Below are positions 27,804 to 37,158 of a stretch of DNA of 56,402 nucleotides, piece by piece. This DNA comes from Candidatus Hydrogenedentota bacterium (GTDB lineage Bacteria > Hydrogenedentota > Hydrogenedentia > Hydrogenedentales > CAILVY01). Every line of letters begins with the position of its first letter. Positions within the stretch are counted from its first letter, which is position 1. The notes below the pieces were generated by a model. That model saw only the letters and a program-made list of their open reading frames with translations, was not told where the DNA came from and searched no databases. Location: positions 1 through 56,402 of the forward strand of contig JAKQOG010000256.1 in NCBI GenBank assembly GCA_029565395.1, given 5' to 3'. A program made the position numbers and the translations under genes.

Positions 27804-27879
27804 CCTGAAATTTTCCGGTATACTTGTTTCCGTGCCGTGCATGCATTCTCCGTTCTTGTTGTTATAGGATTAGGCGCCA

Positions 27880-29319
27880 ATGAAGAAGGAGTTCCACTAT
27901 CTCATGCTAAAGGCAGGGTTTAGTCAACAATGTATCACGCCAAAACCGGGTTTGGATATTCCCGGATTATTTGAACGCCGCCTGGCGCAGGGCGTCTGTG
28001 ATGATCTCTTCGCGCGCTCGGTGGTCGTGGACGATGGGAAATGTTGTGTTGCCCTCGTGCAAACCGACGCCATTTTTGTGCCGGAGTGTGTGGTGGACAA
28101 TGCGCGGCGGCACATCCAGCGGGCGTGCGGCATACTGGGCCTGAATTGCTTCATCGCCGCCACCCATACCCATTCCGGTGGACCCATCTTTGGCGGGTTT
28201 CTTTCAGAGGCGGATCCAAAATACATGGATTTTGTCGCACGGCAAATCGCAAAGGCCGTGGCGGGCGCATACCGATCCCGAAAGCCGGTTTTGTGCGGCG
28301 CGGCTTCGTGTCTCGCGGAAGGGGTGGCGTTTAATCGCCGATTTCACATGAAAGACGGCTCCGTCAAAACGCATCCGGGAAAAATGAATCCGGACATCGT
28401 GAAGCCTGCCGGACCGGAAGACCCTGCCGTCACCGTCGTGGGCTTTTGCGATCCCAATACCATGCGGCCACGGGGCGCGGTGGTGAATTTCGCCTGCCAT
28501 GCCACGCACATGAATGGGTGTTTCTACTCCGCGGATTATGTCCGCTGGATCGTGGATACCCTCAAGGCGGTATATGGCCCGGATTTTGGCGTGGTATATC
28601 TGAACGGCGCGTGCGGCGATGTCACCCAAATGGACAATCGCAGTTCGCGTCCAGGCGAGTTCGGTCCCTATTGGTGCGAGCGCACCGGGCGTGTCGTGGG
28701 CGGCGCGGCCCTTCAAGCCCTGGCCAGAATGGATTACACCGCCAAAGTCAGCGTGGCGCGCAAGACCGTCAATATCCGTGCTGACATACGAACCGTATCC
28801 AAGCAAGACTGCGCTGCAGCCCGCGCGCTCCTGGCAAAAAAAGCGATTACCGCGGACGATGTGGAAACCATCTACGCGAACGAACTGCTGGAAGTGGCGG
28901 CCATGCGGCCCCGAATGCGCTCGCTGGAAATTACCGGTGTGCGCCTCGGCGAAGCATTGTTCTGGGGCGTGCCCGGTGAATTCTTCCAGCAGTTCGCTCT
29001 CGACGTCCGCGCCGCGTCCCCTTTCCCCTTCACCTGTTGCATCGAATTGGCCAACGGCTATGATGGGTATATTTGCGCGCCTGAAGCCTTCAACGGCGGC
29101 GGCTATGAAATCCGCACCGCCCGCAGCAGCTTTCTCACCCCCGCCACGGGTCCCAAAATCACCCGCGCCGCAAAACGCTTGTGCGCCCAGATGTATGCAA
29201 ATGCGAAAAAAGAACTCCTCGCCGCGCCAAAACACCGTGTCTGGCCCACCGTATCCGACACCGCTCTCGACGGAATCAATCAATTGTCACGCGCGATGGC
29301 TAAAAACGGTGGCGGATGA
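27880..29319 (+). CDS. Neutral/alkaline ceramidase-like protein
   Basis: This 479-residue protein resembles neutral/alkaline non-lysosomal ceramidase-type hydrolases. Family-like signs are AGFSQQCITP near the N terminus, the metal-binding ATHTHSGG (His pair), NFACHATHM and YLNGACGDV. Many bacterial relatives act on other amides and keep this zinc site. There is no clear signal peptide, so a cytoplasmic enzyme or alternative start (ATG 27904) is possible. The last 20 nt overlap the opposite-strand gene ending at 29300. Confidence 0.8.
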   Translation: MKKEFHYLMLKAGFSQQCITPKPGLDIPGLFERRLAQGVCDDLFARSVVVDDGKCCVALVQTDAIFVPECVVDNARRHIQRACGILGLNCFIAATHTHSGGPIFGGFLSEADPKYMDFVARQIAKAVAGAYRSRKPVLCGAASCLAEGVAFNRRFHMKDGSVKTHPGKMNPDIVKPAGPEDPAVTVVGFCDPNTMRPRGAVVNFACHATHMNGCFYSADYVRWIVDTLKAVYGPDFGVVYLNGACGDVTQMDNRSSRPGEFGPYWCERTGRVVGGAALQALARMDYTAKVSVARKTVNIRADIRTVSKQDCAAARALLAKKAITADDVETIYANELLEVAAMRPRMRSLEITGVRLGEALFWGVPGEFFQQFALDVRAASPFPFTCCIELANGYDGYICAPEAFNGGGYEIRTARSSFLTPATGPKITRAAKRLCAQMYANAKKELLAAPKHRVWPTVSDTALDGINQLSRAMAKNGGG

Positions 29320-30175
29320 AGAACTCAAAAATGTAGCCGTTAAACTCAGAACCGTGCGTGGTAAAAATATTGTATCCGATCAGCGTATTCAGCGTATTGT
29401 TTTTGGTAAGCGGGGTTTCGACGCCAATGCGGGGGCTGATCCAGAACAGATGATATTTTTTTTCGTCGCGGATACGGGCTATTTGATTGAAGATGGGTAC
29501 ATGAAGCTTTACAGAACCGATCGCAATCTGGTACGCATAGCCAATGTTCATCTCGGTCATGGGTCTCGATGCCTTGATGTTTTTCCAAAGACCGCCTTCT
29601 TGGTATACGGGGCGCCCCCACGGGTGAAAGGTAATCCCGTTGCCTGCCATGATGCTGATACGGGAAAAATCGGCCTGCACCCGGAACGAGATGCCCAGCG
29701 GATGATAGCGGTTGCTGTTCGGTATTTTTCCATATCCGCCGCCCGCATAAATCCCCCAGGAGAACCGTTCTGACAGATCGCGGCCATATCCCGCCCAAAG
29801 ATCCCAAAGGAGGTAGCTGTCACTCCAGTCGCGGAAGGTGGTGGGGCGGTGCCATGTGCGGAAGAGGTGGCCGAACGGACGGTTGAGTTGACGGTTAATT
29901 TGATCCTCGGATTCATGCAGCAGCAGATGATAATTCGACGTGCCGATAAACCAATACTGATTCTTTATTTTTATCTTCTCTGAATCCTTCGCCGTTTCCG
30001 CCTTGACATCTTTCACCGCATCTTGTGCGCCAGGAGCCTCCGGCGTTGCCGCAGATGCTTTTGTGGCTTCTTGATTCGCAGCCGTTGCCGTGTTGGCTTC
30101 CCCGGCAAAACAGACCGCCGGCAACCATACTATCATGGCCCATATCAGCATAAGACTACACGCTTGTCTCATCAT
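29300..30175 (-). CDS. Outer-membrane beta-barrel-like protein
   Basis: This protein of 291 residues starts from ATG 30175, chosen over 30238 because GGGGAG lies 6 nt upstream. It starts MMRQACSLMLIWAMIVWLPA, a Sec signal peptide, followed by an Ala/Glu/Lys-rich linker and then alternating aromatic beta strands (SWGIYAGGGYGKIPN, MNIGYAYQIAIG, NTLIGYNIFTTHG). It ends in Phe, as outer-membrane barrels often do. Function is unknown; a small barrel is the best reading. Its 3' end overlaps the ceramidase-like gene by 20 nt in convergent orientation. Confidence 0.65.
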   Translation of the reverse strand: MMRQACSLMLIWAMIVWLPAVCFAGEANTATAANQEATKASAATPEAPGAQDAVKDVKAETAKDSEKIKIKNQYWFIGTSNYHLLLHESEDQINRQLNRPFGHLFRTWHRPTTFRDWSDSYLLWDLWAGYGRDLSERFSWGIYAGGGYGKIPNSNRYHPLGISFRVQADFSRISIMAGNGITFHPWGRPVYQEGGLWKNIKASRPMTEMNIGYAYQIAIGSVKLHVPIFNQIARIRDEKKYHLFWISPRIGVETPLTKNNTLNTLIGYNIFTTHGSEFNGYIFEFFIRHRF

Positions 30176-30345
30176 TACCATCTCCCCGATACAACTGTTG
30201 ACCGTTCTTCTCTCTTCACGCCCGCCGGTTAACTGCATCCCCTCGTAAACGTTCGGACGTCCGCGCCGGGATTTTACAGCAAGCCGGAAGCCTATTGCAC
30301 ACTTTACATGGCATGATCCTGTTTCATCAGTTAGCCACGGACCAT

Positions 30346-31833
30346 TTATACCGGACGCCCGGCGCCGGGATCTTTTTCCGCCAGGGGAAGGTTGTAAAGT
30401 TGGGCGAAGAGGCGGAACTGACGCGCGAAATCACCACAGAAAAGCAGGTTATGGTGTCCGCGCACGGAGCAGGCGTCCGGACGATCCGTGATTTCGATCT
30501 CCACATTCGTTGTGCATCCCGCGGCAGGCGGCATCGGATGCGACTGGACCACCCGGCCCTCGTATACATCCAGTGAAGGTTTTTCTCCAGGATAATAATG
30601 AATCATGGTCACGGCGTCGCCCGGATTCCAAAACACCTGAATCGCGCAACTCCCCTCGTTGGTATGCGCGAAGCGCCGTAATAGATATGGCCGCCCTTTC
30701 TGCTCCGGACCATACAACCGCGTCGCACAGGTGCAATGCGAGGCATAATAATGATTGCGTTCGGTTTCATAGCAGGGATTGTGCTGAAATCCCGGGCGTC
30801 CCAACAGCAGTTGTCCCAATAACTGCCCAAACACCGCTGGCAGATCATTTTCACACGCCGCCGGCACGAGCCGGTTATTGAGCGTGGCGAAACTCAAACA
30901 GGGCTTCAGCATGCCCCGGCGCAGGCAATTCATGGTGAGACCGTCCCCCTGTTCCTCCTCCAAAAGGGCCTCCAGCGCGAAATGAGCCCGCGCCGCGTTT
31001 TCCAGCGCCTCTCCCGTCAGCCCCCGGAGTTCTTTGGCATGTTTCGTCCATTGACGGATGAACTTTTGGGCTCGTTTGTCTATCGTGATGCCTTTAAAAC
31101 GTTCCGCATACCGCTGGAACGGGATTACACGCACCGATATGCCCAAAAACGGATCCATGCTGTCACTGGAAGCCTCCGCTTCGGTAATACTGAGAATACG
31201 GCTTTGCTGAAGCCGCTTTTTCGCGCCGATCATGCGAAGACCGTATTCAAGGGCCTCGAAATTATCCAGCGATTGTATGAAATACACACCCGGCTGCCAG
31301 TATTTGTTAATGGTGCCGTGTTTAACGCCAAGGCCAATAAACAAAATCACCGGAACACCCGATTGCTCCATCTCCTTAAGAATCAGGTCCGCATGTGGCG
31401 GGCTATAGTTGGAAAACACGATCAACAACACGCCCTCCGGCGAATCTGTTTTTACTTGCTCGGAAAAGCGCTTCGCATCGCCTTCGTTGGCGATCGAAGC
31501 ATCCTCAATGGTCAAGCGCAGGCCATGTTTCGTTTCCATCTCACGGAGCTTTGCGGTATACGTCTTCTGACGGCCCTCTGCATCGAATTCATTTCCCGGC
31601 CAGCTCCACCACCCATCCGGATTTTCCGAGAACGTTTTTGAGGGAGGATAAAGAAACGCCACCCGCACCCGTGCAGGGTGTGTAGGGTGCGCCGTGTGCA
31701 CCACCTCGTTAGGCTCCGCTCCGCTCGGCACACTCAGCAGGGAAAGCGCCGCAGCGGCGCCTCCGGCCGCGGCAAGAAATTCACGCCGGTTGCAGCCGTA
31801 GTCACAACAGTCATGAGGATGATGGGCGTCCAT
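30346..31833 (-). CDS. Tat-exported protein with L-fucose/arabinose isomerase-like fold
   Basis: This protein of 495 residues starts from ATG 31833, with AGGAGG 6 nt upstream. A twin-arginine signal follows a Cys/His-rich start: RREFLAAAGGAAAALSLLSV. The rest resembles the FucI/AraA superfamily: a Rossmann-like N half, then GDGLTMNCLRRGMLKPCLSF, AACENDLPAVFGQLLGQ and HYYASHC in the order expected for metal-site residues of that fold. Export of a sugar-isomerase-like protein is unusual, so the activity may have changed. No sugar can be named. Confidence 0.7.
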   Translation of the reverse strand: MDAHHPHDCCDYGCNRREFLAAAGGAAAALSLLSVPSGAEPNEVVHTAHPTHPARVRVAFLYPPSKTFSENPDGWWSWPGNEFDAEGRQKTYTAKLREMETKHGLRLTIEDASIANEGDAKRFSEQVKTDSPEGVLLIVFSNYSPPHADLILKEMEQSGVPVILFIGLGVKHGTINKYWQPGVYFIQSLDNFEALEYGLRMIGAKKRLQQSRILSITEAEASSDSMDPFLGISVRVIPFQRYAERFKGITIDKRAQKFIRQWTKHAKELRGLTGEALENAARAHFALEALLEEEQGDGLTMNCLRRGMLKPCLSFATLNNRLVPAACENDLPAVFGQLLGQLLLGRPGFQHNPCYETERNHYYASHCTCATRLYGPEQKGRPYLLRRFAHTNEGSCAIQVFWNPGDAVTMIHYYPGEKPSLDVYEGRVVQSHPMPPAAGCTTNVEIEITDRPDACSVRGHHNLLFCGDFARQFRLFAQLYNLPLAEKDPGAGRPV

Positions 31834-31975
31834 AAAAGACCTCCTGTGATTTTGATGCATTACAAAGAGGATGAAGCATTTTTCGATCCCTTTTGGGATA
31901 AATGAGTTTTCTTTTCAATGTGCTTTACGCGTATGTCCTTTGTGAGGAGTTCCATTTGTTGGATAGCTATTTGGT

Positions 31976-32332
31976 TCAACCGATGAAGCCTTTTTTAATA
32001 TACAACTTAAACTGGGGTGATATCCATGATGCAAACTCAAAGGCGATGTCTTTGTGCGCGAAGGTTCCCCCATAGCGCCCTGACTTGGATATCAACCCGA
32101 TAGCATGGGTGTTTTCTATCCATTTTTGAGGTGACATTACAAAATGGTTGGCTCCCGCCTCATTTCTAAACTGGTCGAATTCGACCAGTTTAAAGCCAGG
32201 ATGATTTAGTTGTTCCCATAGACCCAGGAATTCAAGGGTACTTCTCGTGCGCAGCCAGTTTTTCACAATGTCAGCGGGAGCCTCATTGTTTCTATGCTTT
32301 GCAATATCTGTCAATGAAATGTAGTCCCCCAT
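31976..32332 (-). pseudogene. KilA-N domain protein fragment
   Basis: The frame reads DYISLTDIAKHRNNEAPADI, NWLRTRSTLEFLGLWEQLNH, EAGANHFVMSPQKWIE and GRYGGTFAHKDIAFEFASW, which is a well-preserved KilA-N domain of the kind found in phages and mobile regions. Family members usually continue past FKLYLIKEFQRLK; here the frame stops at LYIKKGFIG. The N terminus also lacks the usual about 20 residues. An upstream extension to 32623 would overlap the permease gene and looks unrelated. I read this as a truncated relic of a mobile element. Confidence 0.6.
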
Positions 32333-32434
32333 TCTCGAACTGGCGAAAACTTGATTCCATTCAACCAAGGACCTATGGTAGATACTTCTTATCCGGGTTG
32401 GATGGGGCAATGATTGCATAAAGGAGAATGTGCC

Positions 32435-34141
32435 GTGTCCGAGAGCCAGGAAGGCGGTGTCATCCGCGCATTGGACAAGCTCTACGAATTCGAGCGGGAA
32501 CCGGTCTCCGAGAACAAACTGCAGCCGGGCCGCCATTTTGCGGGGCTCTACGCCGGCGAGCATGTGGCAGGAACCGAGTTTGTCATTGGCGCGCTGTTCG
32601 TGAAGTGGGGGGCGGCCGCCCATGACATCTTCCTGGGATTAATCCTGGGGAATTTGATGGCTGTGCTGACGTGGACGCTGGTGTGCGCCCCGATTGCCGT
32701 AAGCACCCGCCTGACGCTCTACTGGTATCTGCGGAAGGTGGCCGGACCCGTCACCACGGCGGTGTATAACGTGTTAAATGCTTTTTTGTTCTGCATTCTC
32801 GCCGGGTGCATGATCACCGTGTCCGCGTCCGCGGTCCGCATTCCCTTCGGCATCCCCGAGCAAACCAACTGGTACCCGGAAGACCTCCGCTTCGTGCTGG
32901 TGGTGATCGGCGTGGGGGCGGTTGTGGTGACCCTCGCAATTCTGGGCTTCAAACGCCTTTCGCAATTTGCCGAAGTATGCGCGCCGTGGATGTTCCTCAT
33001 GTTCATCGCGGGCGCCGTGGCCATGCTGCCTGCATTGGCGGCGGCTACACCCGGTGTGGGCCCCGTCCACGGTATCGGCGATTTCTGGCGTCTCGCCAAT
33101 CAGGCGATTTGGACCGGCGCCACGCCGGACGGTTCGCCGCCCATCACCTTCTGGCAGATTGCCGCATTCGCCTGGATCTGTAATCTGGCGGTGCACGGCG
33201 GCTTGTCCGACATGGCGATCCTCCGCTATGCCCGGCACTGGTCCTATGGCCTCTATTCTGGCTTCGGTATGTTTCTGGGGCATTACCTGGCCTGGATTTG
33301 CGCCGGGGTCATGGGGGCGGGCGCGGCGGCAGTGCTGCAAAAGAGCCTGCTGAATCTCGATGCGGGCGCCGTGGCTTGGCAAGCGCTCGGAATGGCGGGC
33401 ATCCTGGCTGTAATTCTGGCAGGCTGGACCACCTCGAATCCCACGCTGTACCGCGCCGGGCTCGCGCTCCAAGCGGTCACCCCCGGCTGGCCTCGATGGC
33501 TCGTAACACTGTTCGTCGGTGTCATTACAACGCTCATCGCCTGTTCGCCCTTCGTATTCAACTGGCTCCTGAATTTTGTCGGCATTTATGGGTTGCTCCT
33601 CATGCCGGTGGGCGCCATTGTCTTCGTGGAACACTGGATCTTCCCCCGAATCGGTTTCACGCAATTCTGGGTCACGAAAAAGAACTTGCTGGTGAGCTGG
33701 CCTGCCTTGGCGAGCTGGGCCATCGGCATGGTGGTGGCGCTTCTATTGGAGCGCACCCAAACCTTGCATCTGTTTTTTCTCTTCGTGCCCATTTGGATAC
33801 TCACCTCCGTCCTGTACATCCTCTTTGCGGCCATGGCCGGTGCGCGTGAAAAACTGCCGGAACTTGACGAAGAACCGCCTGTGAAAAAGAAACCGGCGCC
33901 CGCCCCTGCTGTTCTGCCTGTGAAAAAGTATGACATGCTCTTTTGGACCTCCGGCATCATCGCCCTGCTTTCGCTCGCCATATGTATCGGCTGGCCCATC
34001 TGGATGTTTCTCATGGGGACGGGGGAATTCCCGGCGCGGTTTACCATTTTCAAGATGTTTTTGATCTGGCCCTCTTTGCTGTATTTCATCAGCGGCACAC
34101 TCTGGTACATTAAGTATGAAATGGCCAACTCCAGTAAATAA
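32435..34141 (+). CDS. NCS1-type (purine/cytosine permease-like) membrane transporter
   Basis: This protein of 568 residues starts from GTG 32435 (AAGGAG upstream). It has about 12-13 hydrophobic segments and resembles the nucleobase-cation-symport-1 family: AGEHVAGTEFVIGALFVKWG near the first helix, ILAGWTTSNPTLYRAGLAL in the middle, and VGIYGLLLMPVGAIVFVEHW. The C terminus has a Pro/Lys-rich loop and two extra helices. Substrates of NCS1 include cytosine, allantoin, hydantoins and thiamine; which one applies here is not evident. Confidence 0.8.
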   Translation: MSESQEGGVIRALDKLYEFEREPVSENKLQPGRHFAGLYAGEHVAGTEFVIGALFVKWGAAAHDIFLGLILGNLMAVLTWTLVCAPIAVSTRLTLYWYLRKVAGPVTTAVYNVLNAFLFCILAGCMITVSASAVRIPFGIPEQTNWYPEDLRFVLVVIGVGAVVVTLAILGFKRLSQFAEVCAPWMFLMFIAGAVAMLPALAAATPGVGPVHGIGDFWRLANQAIWTGATPDGSPPITFWQIAAFAWICNLAVHGGLSDMAILRYARHWSYGLYSGFGMFLGHYLAWICAGVMGAGAAAVLQKSLLNLDAGAVAWQALGMAGILAVILAGWTTSNPTLYRAGLALQAVTPGWPRWLVTLFVGVITTLIACSPFVFNWLLNFVGIYGLLLMPVGAIVFVEHWIFPRIGFTQFWVTKKNLLVSWPALASWAIGMVVALLLERTQTLHLFFLFVPIWILTSVLYILFAAMAGAREKLPELDEEPPVKKKPAPAPAVLPVKKYDMLFWTSGIIALLSLAICIGWPIWMFLMGTGEFPARFTIFKMFLIWPSLLYFISGTLWYIKYEMANSSK

Positions 34142-34270
34142 TGCCTGCTTGCCATGATCCGCCAACGCTGACGAAACCCGGCATGTCCGATTATTTTTAA
34201 AAACACTGCACAAACGTATACAATTTGCGGCGATATCCTTACTGTAACCGTAAAAAGATAGATACACCGC

Positions 34271-37153
34271 ATGTCATTACCGGAGAAACGAAGTAATACA
34301 ACTCCCCTCCTTGTCTGCGCCATTGCAACGGTATTTCTTTCCAATGCCGCCATCATGGTGGTGGAATTGGTGGCCGGCCGCCTCGTCTCCCGGTATCTGG
34401 GACAATCCCTCTACACCTGGACCGCCATCATCGGCGTGATCCTGGCGGGTATGTCGCTCGGAAATTATCTGGGCGGGCGCATGGCCGACCGCATGAGACC
34501 CTTGCGCACCTTGGCCGGGTTGTTTCTGCTCGCCGCCGCAAGTTGTGTTGTGATTCTGCCGCTGAACTTCGCGAACGGAAATTGGCCCCTGCTTATCCAC
34601 CTGTCCTGGCCCCTTCGCATTGCCCTGCATACCACCTTTGTCTTTCTGTTGCCCGCCGCTGTGCTGGGCGCCATCAGCCCGGTGGTGGTAAAGGCCGCCC
34701 TCCCTTGGGGGCGCGGCCCGGGGCGCAGCGTGGGGGCCGTCTTCGCTGCGGGCGCGGCCGGCAGCATTGCGGGCACCTTCCTGGCGGGTTTCTGGCTCAT
34801 TTTCACGCTGAGCGCCTCCCATATTCTCCTGCTCTCCGCGGCTGTCATGCTCCTGCTGGCCCTTAGTTACGGCGCGGTAACCCTCCGGTATCCGGAAAAT
34901 CGCCCCATGTTACCGCTCACGCCAGACGATCCCCTCCGCCCGCGCGGCATTTCCTGGTTAGGCCCGTACATAACAGTGTTCGTCTCGAACGCCGCATTCA
35001 TGACCCTCGAACTGGCCGCGTCGCGCGTGCTGGCACGCGAGTTTGGCGCATCCCTTTACACGTGGACCACGATCATCGGCGTGGTGCTGGCTGGCGTCAC
35101 CTTGGGCAATTATTTCGGCGGGCGCATCGCGGATTGGAAAGCCTCCCGCGCCACAGTGGCCACGATCTTCCTCCTTTCCTCCCTGTTCACCCTGCTAAGT
35201 CCCGCTGTCAGCCGCTTGACCAGCGACTACATCCGTGAAACATACTTCATGCAGACGATTTCCTGGCCCATGCAGATCACCATTTTTACCTCTGTCATCT
35301 TTTTCCTGCCCTGTTTGTGCATAGGAGGCATCAGCCCCATCGTAGTGCGCCGCACCCTCGATGAAGGCATTGCCCCCGGACGTGCCGTGGGCGCCATTTA
35401 TGCCTGGGGGGCGCTTGGCGGCATTTCAGCCACCTTCCTCAGCGGCTATGCCCTGATTGACTGGATGGGCGCCACCTCCCTCATTATCGCTATGGCCTTC
35501 CTCCTGGCCATTCCAGTGTGGGCCTATGCGCCCCGCCGCTTCTACGCCACGGGCTGGATCCTGGTTTGCGCCTCGGCGCTCCTTGTGAGTATGACTTACC
35601 ACCCCAAGGCTCCCCGCGTAGTCTATGAGGATGAAAGCCAATACTCCTACATCGCCGTAACAGTCGATCCCATGCATCCCCAATTGCGTGAAATGATCCT
35701 CGACAAACTCACCCACAGCATGGTGAACATGGACGACCCGAAGGCGCTCCAATATGAATATGAATGGGTGTATGAGGCGGTGATCGATAAGTTTTTCCCG
35801 AACGCCCAACCGCTTCGATCTCTCGTCATTGGCGGCGGCGGTTACGCCTTTCCCCATTACCTGGAAATGGCCCGCCCCGGAGGATACACCGAAGTCGCTG
35901 AAATCGATCCCGCCGTCACGGAAGCCGCTCATGCCGCCTTCGGCCTGCCCCGCAACACCGCACTCGCCATTTACAACATGGACGCCCGAAACCGCGTTGA
36001 GGATATACTACGGCAGCCGAACCCCCAAAAATTTGATTGCATTTTCGGAGACTCCATCAACGACTATACCGTCCCCTATCATCTGACCACCATGGAATTC
36101 ACCCGCGGCGTGCATACCCTGCTCCAGGAAAACGGCATTTACATGCTCAACATGATCGATATGTACTCCTCCGGCGCATTCCTCGCCGCAGTGATCTCCA
36201 CCTGCCAGCAAGTTTTCCCCTACGTCTATGCATTCAATACGGGGCGCCCCGCCATTATTCGCGACACCTTCATCGTGGTGTGCTCAAAACATTCCCTGAA
36301 CCTCTCCGATATCTCGGAACGCATCAAATCCAAACACAAGTATGTGGGCGTCTTGCTGCTGCCTCAAATGGTGGACGAACTCCTCGCCCGCCAGGGACGG
36401 GTCCTCTTGACAGACGACTATGCACCCGTCGAAAACCTCCTGGCCCCCGTCGTGCGTTCTCGAAAAATTGATCGCGGTGAGCTCCACTTCTCGCGCGCTC
36501 AGCACCGCTTTGCAGACGGCGACTGGGAAGGCGCTCGCAGCGAATGTCAAAAAGCCCTCGAAATTCACCCCGAATGGCCCGATGTCTTCGAACTCTTGGG
36601 GGATATCATGCACAAACGCGAAGACCTCGAAAAGGCCGAAGAATGGTACCGGAAATCTCTGCCCACCCACCGAAAACCCGGCCCCGCGCATTTTAAGCTT
36701 GGCAAATTACTTCTCGAAGAAAACCGTCTGCCCGAAGCGATCCCCGAACTGCGCGCCGCCGTGGACAACGATCCCCCGCTCTTCAAAGAGTTTGTGCAAA
36801 TCGCCACCGATGCCATGAACGCAGGCAATATCGAATTGGGCCTCCCCGCCTGGGAACAGATCGTCCAAATTCAACCCGGCTCTGCGACAAATCACTACAA
36901 CCTCGGTGTCGCACTGGCCGCTAAACAACGCTTCCCCGAAGCGATTGATCAGTGGAAAGCCGCTCTCGCCATCACGCCCAATCACGAAAACAGCCTGCAA
37001 AACCTCGCTCTCGCGTACACCATAACTAAAGACTATGCCGCCGCCTGGGATGCCGTAAAAAAACTCCGGGAATACGGCTTCACCCCCGACCCCACCCTCC
37101 TTAAAAATCTCCAAGACCTTTCCCCGGAAATTATGGGACAGACCGCGAAGTAA
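34271..37153 (+). CDS. Membrane transporter-like/spermidine synthase/TPR fusion protein
   Basis: This 960-residue protein has three parts. First come two related six- to seven-helix membrane blocks; compare SRYLGQSLYTWTAIIGVILA (about 40-59) with AREFGASLYTWTTIIGVVLA (about 258-277). Next is a spermidine-synthase-like Rossmann domain (about 450-730) with VIGGGGYAFPHYLE, EVAEIDPAVTEAA and the acidic FGDSINDYT. Last come about four TPR-like repeats (about 740-930, e.g. NHYNLGVALAAKQRFPEAID). Fused MFS-like/spermidine synthases are known in many bacteria; the TPR tail suggests protein partners. Polyamine synthesis itself is uncertain because no SAM decarboxylase is near. The stop is 5 nt from that of asd, in convergent orientation. 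Confidence 0.82.
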   Translation: MSLPEKRSNTTPLLVCAIATVFLSNAAIMVVELVAGRLVSRYLGQSLYTWTAIIGVILAGMSLGNYLGGRMADRMRPLRTLAGLFLLAAASCVVILPLNFANGNWPLLIHLSWPLRIALHTTFVFLLPAAVLGAISPVVVKAALPWGRGPGRSVGAVFAAGAAGSIAGTFLAGFWLIFTLSASHILLLSAAVMLLLALSYGAVTLRYPENRPMLPLTPDDPLRPRGISWLGPYITVFVSNAAFMTLELAASRVLAREFGASLYTWTTIIGVVLAGVTLGNYFGGRIADWKASRATVATIFLLSSLFTLLSPAVSRLTSDYIRETYFMQTISWPMQITIFTSVIFFLPCLCIGGISPIVVRRTLDEGIAPGRAVGAIYAWGALGGISATFLSGYALIDWMGATSLIIAMAFLLAIPVWAYAPRRFYATGWILVCASALLVSMTYHPKAPRVVYEDESQYSYIAVTVDPMHPQLREMILDKLTHSMVNMDDPKALQYEYEWVYEAVIDKFFPNAQPLRSLVIGGGGYAFPHYLEMARPGGYTEVAEIDPAVTEAAHAAFGLPRNTALAIYNMDARNRVEDILRQPNPQKFDCIFGDSINDYTVPYHLTTMEFTRGVHTLLQENGIYMLNMIDMYSSGAFLAAVISTCQQVFPYVYAFNTGRPAIIRDTFIVVCSKHSLNLSDISERIKSKHKYVGVLLLPQMVDELLARQGRVLLTDDYAPVENLLAPVVRSRKIDRGELHFSRAQHRFADGDWEGARSECQKALEIHPEWPDVFELLGDIMHKREDLEKAEEWYRKSLPTHRKPGPAHFKLGKLLLEENRLPEAIPELRAAVDNDPPLFKEFVQIATDAMNAGNIELGLPAWEQIVQIQPGSATNHYNLGVALAAKQRFPEAIDQWKAALAITPNHENSLQNLALAYTITKDYAAAWDAVKKLREYGFTPDPTLLKNLQDLSPEIMGQTAK

Positions 37154-37158
37154 ATGAT

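Noticed and set aside
28204..29283. Long minus-strand frame opposite the ceramidase-like gene
   Set aside because: It is a shadow of a clear coding frame; no recognisable motif.
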